Assembly: GCA_002699335.1 (NCBI GenBank)
Contig: PACG01000246.1
Location: forward strand, 1 to 8,067
Source of the DNA: Candidatus Poribacteria bacterium
GTDB lineage: Bacteria > Poribacteria > WGA-4E > UBA9662
DNA length: 8,067 nucleotides
Direction: 5' to 3'
Positions 1 through 5,309 of the stretch are shown here, piece by piece. A program made the translations under genes and the position numbers. The notes under the pieces were generated by a model, which did no database searches, was not told the origin of the DNA, and worked only from the letters and a program-made list of their open reading frames with translations. The stretch's first letter is position 1. Each line of letters begins with the position of its first letter.

Positions 1-171
1 TGCATGTTCGAGAGCAATTTCCCCGTCGATAAGGAATGTGTGTCTTACCGAACATTGTGGAATGCGTTCAAACAAATCGCGGCTAAAGCCGGGTTGAGTG
101 AAGCTGAGAAGGCAGACATCTTCAGCGGCACCGCCGCGCGTGCTTATCGGTTGTCCGAGTTGCCAGACTAG
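1..171 (+). CDS. Amidohydrolase family 2 protein, C-terminal fragment (5' end outside window)
   Basis: Frame 1 is open from the first base to a TAG at 169-171 and encodes the last 56 residues of a protein. It begins with a C-M-F-E-S-N-F-P-V-D-K stretch and continues with a W-N-A-F-K-x-I-A segment, a S-E-A-E-K helix, and a F-S-G-T-A-A-R-A-Y-R-L end. This is the usual C-terminal pattern of the amidohydrolase_2 (PF04909) TIM-barrel metal-dependent hydrolases: the (S/G)-(N/D)-(F/Y)-P strand lies near the active site, and the G-T-A-x-R-x-Y helix closes the barrel. The family hydrolyses or decarboxylates small carboxylic and lactone-type substrates in the cytoplasm. The substrate cannot be told from this fragment. 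The next gene lies 158 bp downstream on the same strand. The family call is based on remembered motifs. Confidence 0.85.
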   Translation, partial: CMFESNFPVDKECVSYRTLWNAFKQIAAKAGLSEAEKADIFSGTAARAYRLSELPD

Positions 172-188
172 ATGACGCAGACATGCTT

Positions 189-194
189 TATAAT
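189..194 (+). promoter_or_regulatory. Candidate -10 hexamer upstream of the DUF2961 gene
   Basis: A perfect TATAAT lies 18 bp after the amidohydrolase stop, in the 158-bp gap (172-329) before the DUF2961 gene. No convincing -35 box sits at 16-18 bp; a TTGCCA at 160-165 is 23 bp away, which is too far. If used, the transcript would have a leader of roughly 125-130 nt. The rest of the gap shows nothing I can support. Confidence 0.25.
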
Positions 195-316
195 CAAACT
201 ATTGTGGAATCGGAACCCGGTTAGAGAAAATGTCATTCCAATATTGCCGAGTGGGTCGACAGAGTCTTGTGACTATTGATTGCAACGCTGCACGGCAATT
301 CCACTCTAAACAATAC

Positions 317-321
317 AAGGA
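317..321 (+). promoter_or_regulatory. Ribosome binding site of the DUF2961 gene
   Basis: AAGGA is followed by 8 bases and then ATG at 330. This supports 330 as the start rather than the later in-frame methionine at codon 11. Confidence 0.6.
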
Positions 322-329
322 ACTAACGT

Positions 330-1772
330 ATGACCTCTGATTATTTCAAAAACCAGACGATGCAGGATCCCGCAGTCCCGATGATCCAACTGCCGATCAA
401 GTTCAAATCGCGTCGCACCAACACAGCCACCGTTCCCAAGACGACGCCGGAGGCCTATCACGTTGATATCTTTGACGTCGAAGGGAGTGGATGCGTACGC
501 CATATCTGGTTCCTCTTCGCGGAAGGGCGACGGGTCGAGATCACCGTCGATGGAGCGGCCACCCCCCAGGTGAACATGCCTCTCAAGTCCTTCTTCGGTA
601 TTATGCACGATTGGACCCCCTACTTCGTCGACAACGCAGCCTTCACCGTCCTACCCAACTACGAGACCCCCCAGATGCCCGGTAATCCGGGTTACAATCT
701 CTGGATGCCCATCCCCTTTAGCCAATCTTGCCGGATTCGACTCTACGTGGATCAGCCGCCTGACGGGCGGGTTGCGGGTTTACACGGGAGTGTCTGCACC
801 ATGATTGACTGGCACGAGTATGAGGATGATGCTCTACTGACGCCCTTCCGTTTCCACGCCGAGCACCACCGATATCAGCCGGCACCCTCCCGCAACAGTG
901 CTTACCAGATAGCTGATGTTGATGGGACCGGCTTCATGGCTGGTATCGTCCTCGGTTCCAGGCAGCGCAATTACACTGATATGATCTATCATACCGGGGG
1001 CATGTCAATCCTAATCGACGGTGAGAGCGACCCTAACGTGATCCGTGGCACCAACATGGAGGACGACTTCGGCTTTTCCTGGGGGTTCCATGTAAAGAAT
1101 GGACGCTGGATTGGATCACCGTATCACAAATGGGGAGGGCGTCTCGACCAGGATGGTGTCATCTATCGTTTCTTCGGCCCCGATCCGATCGCCTTCGATT
1201 CGTCAATCTTCTTCCGTTGTGGTTCGCGCGACGACGATATTGAGACCGTAGCCTATTATTACAAAATTCCTGGCACCCAAGCGATGCCGGTACTAACTCC
1301 AGACCAGTGGCTGGTCACCGGCTTCTACGAAAACGGAGATGATTGGGATGCGTTCAACGCCCCAGAAGACGTGGAGGCTATTCCTCTAGACCAGTGGATC
1401 TCTCACTTTTCCACCAAGGAACACTTTATCCGAACGATTCCCGCAAATCGTGGTTGGCTCGACTTCCGGTTCTCCGGGATTGACCCACAACTGCACGCTG
1501 GACGTTTTACCGGCCGTTCGATGTACGCTAGCAGTACGTTAGATAGTGATCGCGATAAAGAGGTGATACTGCGCTTGTCTTTTGATGATTGGTTGAGGTT
1601 GTGGGTCAACGGGGAAAAAAAGGGAACGTGGCAGAGTGAAGGTCGCTTTGAGACGCTCCTCCTGCCGCTAAAGCTTAAAAAAGGTCGAAACGAATTCTTG
1701 TTGAAGACGAATAATCTGGGACATTGTTGGAATACTTGGGTATCCAATTTCGTCCTTGAGGAGCCGGTATGA
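330..1772 (+). CDS. DUF2961 (GH172-like) domain protein with C-terminal beta-sandwich-like region
   Basis: This is a 480-residue protein. Residues about 45-320 match the DUF2961 pattern: an early G-x-V-R-x-I-W-F strand, an R-V-E-I-x-V-D-G-x-x-T-P strand, a P-L-K-S-F-F-G segment, a G-Y-N-L-W-M-P-I-P-F strand, an I-D-G-E segment, the hallmark R-G-T-N-M-E-D-D-F-G around Glu244, and a Y-R-F-F-G-P-D-P-I-x-F strand. DUF2961 contains glycoside hydrolase family GH172 (difructose-dianhydride and arabinofuranoside enzymes), where a Glu in the G-T-x-x-E-D motif is, as I recall, a catalytic carboxylate. Residues about 376-480 form a second region, with L-S-F-D-D-W-L-R-L-W-V-N-G at 416-428 and then a V/L-K-x-G-x-N-x-x-L-L-K pattern, as in galactose-binding or PA14-like sandwich domains. 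I see no signal peptide, so the protein is probably cytoplasmic. The stop codon overlaps a short frame by ATGA. A sugar substrate is inferred, not shown. The 3' part of the gene is visibly more AT-rich than the 5' part. Confidence 0.9.
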   Translation: MTSDYFKNQTMQDPAVPMIQLPIKFKSRRTNTATVPKTTPEAYHVDIFDVEGSGCVRHIWFLFAEGRRVEITVDGAATPQVNMPLKSFFGIMHDWTPYFVDNAAFTVLPNYETPQMPGNPGYNLWMPIPFSQSCRIRLYVDQPPDGRVAGLHGSVCTMIDWHEYEDDALLTPFRFHAEHHRYQPAPSRNSAYQIADVDGTGFMAGIVLGSRQRNYTDMIYHTGGMSILIDGESDPNVIRGTNMEDDFGFSWGFHVKNGRWIGSPYHKWGGRLDQDGVIYRFFGPDPIAFDSSIFFRCGSRDDDIETVAYYYKIPGTQAMPVLTPDQWLVTGFYENGDDWDAFNAPEDVEAIPLDQWISHFSTKEHFIRTIPANRGWLDFRFSGIDPQLHAGRFTGRSMYASSTLDSDRDKEVILRLSFDDWLRLWVNGEKKGTWQSEGRFETLLLPLKLKKGRNEFLLKTNNLGHCWNTWVSNFVLEEPV

Positions 1773-1840
1773 CCGAAACTTACACCCAGGCCGTCAATGA
1801 AGTCGAAGACAAATCCACTAATGACTCGGTTGGAGACTGA
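1769..1840 (+). CDS. Short 23-codon open frame overlapping the DUF2961 stop (possible gene-start remnant)
   Basis: The DUF2961 stop is embedded in ATGA, so an ATG at 1769 begins a new frame. It encodes 23 acidic, polar residues (M-T-E-T-Y-T-Q-A-V-N-E-V-E-D and so on) and stops with TGA at 1838-1840. A 4-base ATGA overlap is typical of translationally coupled operon genes. The product is much shorter than any family I know. It could be the leftover N-terminus of a second gene whose body was lost, or a chance frame. No homology is claimed. Confidence 0.25.
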   Translation: MTETYTQAVNEVEDKSTNDSVGD

Positions 1841-1890
1841 GTGTTGACACACTGGTCACATCGCCGAAACATTGAGAAGAAATATAACTG

Positions 1891-1908
1891 TTGAATTGGT
1901 TGATTCAA
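1891..1908. repeat. Small inverted repeat in the DUF2961-to-nitrilase gap
   Basis: TTGAAT (1891-1896) and ATTCAA (1903-1908) are perfect complements around a 6-base spacer. The stem is AT-rich and weak, with no T-run after it, so it is not a good terminator. The rest of the 133-bp gap (1841-1973) holds a TTGACA at 1844-1849 without a matching -10 box, and nothing else I can support. Confidence 0.25.
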
Positions 1909-1973
1909 TTGGTCCACTGTTAGTTGGGCAAAACTGAGGGGGTTATTAGCTCAAGTAAACGGTAGAGAGAAAA

Positions 1974-2763
1974 ATGAAAATGCGAATTGCTGTAGCTCAA
2001 CAAAATGGGAACCCTGGCCAACCAGAAGAAAACCGAGAAAAGGCAATCGGTTTTCTTCTGCCAGCTCTCGACCTTGGTACAGACGTGATTCTGTTTCATG
2101 AAGAGATGCTAGTGGGTTATACAAATATATCATAAGTTGGCAGAGACCGTGGATGGGCCAACTACAGAAGCATTTCAGCACCTTCTGCGTGGAAAAGGAT
2201 CGCTGAGTACTTATGGGCTGACAGAGCGTGACGGGGATGAATGCTACATATCGGCTCCTGTTGTCTCGGCTAATGGTGTATAGCCAACTATCAAAAACAC
2301 ACCTCTGGTGGGCCGCAGATGGTCTTCGGCATGAACCCAGTTTTTATAGTGCAGATGACTGCTTGGTTACATTCCAATATCAGGAGAATTCTTGTGGTCT
2401 TACTGATTTGTTATGACGGGGACTTCCCAGAAATGACACTTGCGTGTGCAAATTTAGGGTGTTCTATTGTTTTTCGGATGGATAAGTCGGGAACACGTAG
2501 AAGTAAAAAACTATCATGTAGAAACCCGATGATTGTCGCTTCTTCATGCTGTTACAGATTGGATGAAAATGAATCTATATGTCGTGGGGGGAGTAACATT
2601 ACTGATGCTGATAGAAGTTTGCTATCAGACACTCTGGGACGAGGAAGGCATAATAGTTGAGGATGTATGTCCAGAGAAAGCATTGGATATGCGAACAAAG
2701 AATCCTTTGTATAGAGGTCAGCGAACAGACTTTACTACCCAAATAATGGAGTATAAGTATTGA
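1974..2763 (+). pseudogene. Carbon-nitrogen hydrolase (nitrilase/amidase superfamily), multiply frameshifted
   Basis: A nearly full-length nitrilase-superfamily sequence can be followed only by changing frame about five times. The first frame, from ATG 1974, gives M-R-I-A-V-A-Q and ILFHEEMLVGY, then a TAA at 2133-2135. The second (from 2134) gives LAETVDGPTTEAFQHLL and S-A-P-V-V-S-A-N-G-V, then TAG at 2281. A short I-A-N-Y-Q-K piece follows near 2280-2297. The next frame gives THLWWAADGLRHEPSFY, and an apparent extra base near 2403 leads into LICYDGDFPEM and CRGGSNITDADRSLL. The last frame (from about 2628) gives WDEEGIIVEDV and ends with TGA at 2761-2763. The Glu-Lys-Cys catalytic triad of the superfamily is still encoded: Glu in F-H-E-E (usually F-P-E), Lys in Y-Q-K-T-H, and Cys in I-C-Y-D. 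The residues are spread over different frames. Intact relatives hydrolyse amides or nitriles in the cytosol. The order of motifs is complete, so decay looks recent. Only a weak GAGAGA at 1965-1970 precedes the ATG. Confidence 0.92.
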
Positions 2764-3006
2764 CCGTCTAATAATCCAGACTCGTTTTTAGCTTTGGGAG
2801 CCCTGAGAGACAAGCACTAATCTACAAGATGATATCCTGGTAATTTTCTTTTCCAACCATGGATTTTTTAGGCTGGTTTATCTTACAATACTAAACGCTT
2901 AGGTTGTATTTGTTAATTCTTTAAATATCCATATCCACAGTCCAGGTGGGGTACTCCTGCCGACGATTGGACGCCTATAAATAATTTTCAAGGTTACGCC
3001 TCTTTG

Positions 3007-3035
3007 TTGCGATTACTTATTAGTCGTTGTATAAT
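3007..3035 (+). promoter_or_regulatory. Candidate sigma70-type promoter of the LamG gene
   Basis: TTGCGA (3007-3012, 4 of 6 matches to TTGACA), a 17-base spacer, and a perfect TATAAT (3030-3035) lie in AT-rich sequence. Transcription would start near 3042, about 90 bases before the ATG at 3135 and only about 17 bases before the alternative ATG at 3059. Confidence 0.5.
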
Positions 3036-3119
3036 ATTAAATTGTCTTCACAACAATCTTGAATATGTGGGTTTTACCCGTCAGAAGATTGGATTATTCA
3101 CAATTTAACGGCAAAAGTC

Positions 3120-3125
3120 AAGGGG
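3120..3125 (+). promoter_or_regulatory. Ribosome binding site that selects the ATG at 3135
   Basis: AAGGGG is followed by 9 bases and ATG 3135, which opens a classical signal peptide. The in-frame ATGs at 3059 and 3065 have no such site. This decides that the real start was 3135 and that a frameshift follows. Confidence 0.6.
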
Positions 3126-3134
3126 TATTTGGGA

Positions 3135-3907
3135 ATGCAGAAAACAGCTACGATTTTGTTCTTAATGTTTTTCGCGTACTGATCTTATTCACTGGTTTAG
3201 CTCAGGCGCAGGAATTCGTTACAGATGGGTTGGTCGGCTTTTGGTCTTTGGATAAGAAAGATATTAAGGGTAACACTGTCAACGACATTTTTGGAAAAAA
3301 TCCAGGCAAAATAGAAGGTGGCCCGAAAATCATCAAGGAAGGAAAAATTTTCGAGGCTTTAGAGTTTGACGGAAAGGATGATTACGTCCAGCTGCCAAAT
3401 ATGGGCAATTCACCGGAAGTAACTGTGGAGGTCTGGACGCTGGCACATGCCATGCCACCTGCTGCCCATGGCTGCTGCATAGGAATTGTCTCTGCGGCAC
3501 CTAATGATCAGTGGAAGGCAGGCACAGTCCACTTTAAATATGAGGCTCAGCAAATCACCGTCCATAAGCAAGATGGGGTGAAAGTTCGGTTCCCTAAAGC
3601 AGAACTTGATGAATGGTATCATGCGGTTTATACTTGCGACACCAAGAAAAACGAATTAATACTTTATGTCAACGGCGAATTTATTGGCAAAGGCAATGCC
3701 GGTAAGGAACCCAACAACCTAACTCACATAGTCATCGCTAGCGAACATGAGGGTCGATATTTACCAGGAGTAGTAGACGAAGTTCGCATCTACAAGCGCA
3801 TTCTCACCGAAAAAGAAATCAAGAAAAACTTTGAGATTGAGACTAGAGCAGTGTCTGCAGGTGGGAAGTTACCCCTTACTTGGGCAATGCTAAAAGCGCT
3901 GAGATAG
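3135..3907 (+). CDS. Secreted LamG/concanavalin A-like lectin domain protein, frameshifted within the signal peptide
   Basis: The body is one open frame ending at TAG 3905-3907. The uninterrupted frame extends upstream to ATG 3059, but that N-terminus (M-N-M-W-V-L-P-V-R-R) does not look like a protein start. From ATG 3135 another frame reads MQKTATILFLMFFAY and hits TGA at 3180. The body frame continues the hydrophobic core as LILFTGLAQA followed by Q-E-F. Together they make a standard signal peptide with an A-Q-A cleavage site, so one base is missing near 3179-3181. The mature part is about 232 residues. It has a G-L-V-G-F-W-S-L-D start, an A-L-E-F-D-G-K-D-D-Y-V-Q-L-P strand, a V-T-V-E-V-W strand, a W-Y-H-A-V-Y-T segment, an L-Y-V-N-G-E strand and a V-D-E-V-R-I-Y-K-R segment. 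These are hallmarks of the LamG/laminin-G_3 jelly roll, which usually binds carbohydrate or other ligands. The tail G-G-K-L-P-L-T-W resembles poribacterial relatives from memory. The ligand is unknown. Confidence 0.88.
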
Positions 3908-3941
3908 CCTTAGTCTTCTTGGCACATGGACACTTTTTACG

Positions 3942-3955
3942 CCCTTGGCTAAGGG
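3942..3955 (+). terminator. Short hairpin after the LamG gene (weak terminator candidate)
   Basis: CCCTT (3942-3946) and AAGGG (3951-3955) form a 5-bp stem with a GGCT loop, 34 bp after the LamG stop. CCTTAG at 3908-3913 could pair with CTAAGG at 3949-3954 instead. No T-run follows, so intrinsic termination is uncertain. Confidence 0.25.
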
Positions 3956-4030
3956 GGATATTCGAAGAACAGGTGGAGGCTCGGCCAACCTCCTTCAGAC
4001 ACCATACCAAATCCGGCTTGGCTTAGACCC

Positions 4031-4074
4031 AGAATCCTTGACTCTGTTCAGGATGACAAGCTAACTTAGCTTGT
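4031..4074. repeat. Palindromic intergenic element (dispersed-repeat-like)
   Basis: AATCCTTGACTCTGTTCAGG is an imperfect palindrome (CCTTGA against TTCAGG). It resembles the small CCTTCGCTxxGCTCAGGATGACA-type units scattered between genes in several bacterial phyla. Directly after it, ACAAGCTAA (4056-4064) and TTAGCTTGT (4066-4074) form a perfect 9-base inverted repeat around a single base. The whole could fold as two adjacent small hairpins. Copy number in the genome cannot be seen here. Confidence 0.4.
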
Positions 4075-4107
4075 TCTTCTCGGTCAAGCGAAGCATCTGT
4101 TTGATGT

Positions 4108-4281
4108 TAGGAGGTTGTGTGTGAGCTATGTGGGCGAAGTAATAAGATTAATAAGATAGGGCTTGGCAAACTAACAGAAAGAATTTTGGCTGGGACCGAT
4201 GCAGTGGAAAAGGTGTCGTCATCCGGTGGTTATCAACAGTCTTATATCAGGTCAGCGTTTCAGCGACCTTCATCAGTTTAA
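4108..4281 (+). other. Strong Shine-Dalgarno-like site with short open frames, unrecognised
   Basis: TAGGAGG (4108-4114) has near-perfect anti-16S complementarity. A GTG at 4121, at the good spacing of 6 bases, opens only 12 codons (V-S-Y-V-G-E-V-I-R-L-I-R) before TAG at 4157-4159. Another frame from GTG 4117 (spacing only 2 bases) is open for 54 codons to TAA 4279-4281 and reads protein-like in its middle: G-L-G-K-L-T-E-R-I-L-A-G-T-D-A-V-E-K-V. One reading is a gene start at 4121 frameshifted near 4157, in line with the decay around it. I do not recognise a family, and chance is quite possible. Confidence 0.2.
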
Positions 4282-4331
4282 CGACCCGTTTTCGGCGGGG
4301 ATAGACGACTCTGGTCGAGTCTCACTTTTGG

Positions 4332-4348
4332 AGCCGGTTGATCCGGCT
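4332..4348. terminator. GC-rich hairpin just beyond the mnmH remnant
   Basis: AGCCGG (4332-4337) and CCGGCT (4343-4348) form a 6-bp stem with a 5-base loop, about 20 bp past the mnmH stop in the minus direction. On the minus strand it is followed by CCAAAA, not a T-run, so it is at best a weak or factor-dependent end for the moaDE-aroA-mnmH unit. Confidence 0.3.
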
Positions 4349-4368
4349 TTGGATGAGTATAGGACCTG

Positions 4369-5278
4369 TTATAAGTATTTGGCCAAAAGCAGGCGAGCGG
4401 CAGATTCGACATCGCCGGTACCTAAATGACGCAACACACGTTTACAGTTTTTGGTTCCAAACCGTTTCTCGATTTTTGCCACGCCCTCTTTCAGCGCATC
4501 CAGCCGCAATTTACCGTAGGTCTCTAATATCCGTTTGAGCCATTCTGTCTGGGGGGATTCTATCTCCACCGTGGGGGCCAGCCGCATCTGCTCCCATACT
4601 GGCTGGGGGATGGTGATCTGACCGATTCCCCGGTTCTCCTTCTCCAACGAAAGGGGAACATATGGTAGTGTTGTGACCCAGGCTGGGCATGCCCATTTTC
4701 AAAGTTTTGCTGGGTGGGTTGGTCGCCCAATCCGATGTTGCCAAAAGCAGAACCCCGGTGTTGGGCTAGATCTTCCAGGTCAATGGCTTGTGCTCCGGCA
4801 GAGGCTAGCTGCTTAGATCAGTTCCGTTTTTCCCGCCCAACAGCATGATTTTCCTGGGATCGGTCAGAGTTTGCAATACCAGCTGGGGATAGCCTTTATA
4901 TCCGCCTTCAATCGTCCGCAGCCGTTTGTCCAGGTAGTGGGTAGCCGCCCCGCTAACAGTAACCCACCGGTTGACGACTATGCGAAAAAATCCGGTTAAA
5001 AATTGATCTACTCTTGGTACAGCTAGGGAGAGGCCGATCCCTGTCGCTGATCGACTTCCCTCCTGATGATAGGCAATGCCGATGCTCTTCCGCTCTGCCT
5101 TATCAAAGAGGGGGACGGAAACTGCACCTGGAATGTGGCCTTTCCGGTGTTCGCTGAAGGTACTGACATCGATCAGGTCAGGTGGATCGTTTAGTACATC
5201 TTTCGGACTTAGACGTTCTATGCCAGAGGATGTTGGCTGGAGGAAGGTAGCTAAATGCTGTTTAAACCCGGATTCCAT
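4369..5278 (-). pseudogene. mnmH: tRNA 2-selenouridine (34) synthase, MnmH/SelU, inactivated remnant
   Basis: Intact MnmH (SelU/YbbB) replaces sulfur by selenium at the wobble 2-thiouridine of tRNAs. It uses an N-terminal rhodanese domain and a C-terminal P-loop domain. Here three minus-strand pieces give its order. Piece 1 (5278 to about 4815) has L-I-D-V-S-T-F-S-E-H-R-K-G-H-I-P-G-A-V, then VPLFDKAERKSIGIAYHQEG, then EGGYKGYPQLVLQTL and M-L-L-G-G. Piece 2 (4814-4695) has GAQAIDLEDLAQHRGSAFGN and IGLGDQPTQQNFEN. Piece 3 (about 4690-4369) has L-E-K-E-N-R-G-I-G-Q-I-T-I-P-Q-P-V-W and ends L-L-L-A-K-Y-L with a TAA stop. The rhodanese loop (family Y-C-A-R-G-G-M-R-S) is missing: the text goes straight from V-T-V to S-G-A at 4954/4955, so the selenium/sulfur-carrying Cys is gone. 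The Walker A (G-x-T-G-S-G-K-T) is reduced to G-G-K-N-G-T. Two frameshifts separate the pieces. It lies 31 bp after aroA and was probably its operon partner. Confidence 0.93.
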
Positions 5279-5309
5279 ATCGGGCGAAGGTGCGTTAAAG
5301 TTACGGCAC

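Larger units (their letters stand above)
2764..3134. other. AT-rich intergenic stretch before the LamG gene
   Basis: This stretch of about 370 bp has no recognisable gene remnant. It is clearly more AT-rich than the flanking genes. It contains the likely LamG promoter (3007-3035) and ribosome binding site (3120-3125). Two weakly similar stretches, about 2946-2980 and 3066-3096, both read R-R-L-D in one frame, but the similarity is too low to call a repeat. Confidence 0.6.
3908..4368. other. Gene-poor gap between convergent LamG and mnmH remnants
   Basis: This stretch of about 460 bp lies between the plus-strand LamG gene and the minus-strand mnmH pseudogene and has no recognised gene. It holds several short palindromes (3942-3955, 4056-4074, 4332-4348), a CCTTGA...TTCAGG dispersed-repeat-like unit (4036-4052), and a strong ribosome-binding-like TAGGAGG (4108-4114) leading into small frames. 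A frame open from 4199 to 4429 runs over the mnmH end in antisense and matches nothing I recognise. Confidence 0.6.

Noticed and set aside
54..210. Direct repeat ATTGTGGAAT at 54-63 and 201-210
   Set aside because: Identical 10-mers are expected by chance several times in 8 kb, and one copy is inside a coding region.
1403..1852. 149-codon minus-strand open frame
   Set aside because: It is antisense to the C-terminal part of the DUF2961 gene, with low-complexity Ser-rich translation and no family pattern.
3059..3134. ATG 3059 as the true start of the LamG protein
   Set aside because: It has no ribosome site and gives a non-signal N-terminus. ATG 3135 has an AAGGGG site and opens a signal peptide completed in the body frame.
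4199..4429. 76-codon plus-strand frame in the gap
   Set aside because: It overlaps the mnmH 3' end in antisense, has no ribosome site, and its translation matches no family I recognise. It may be a remnant but is unsupported.
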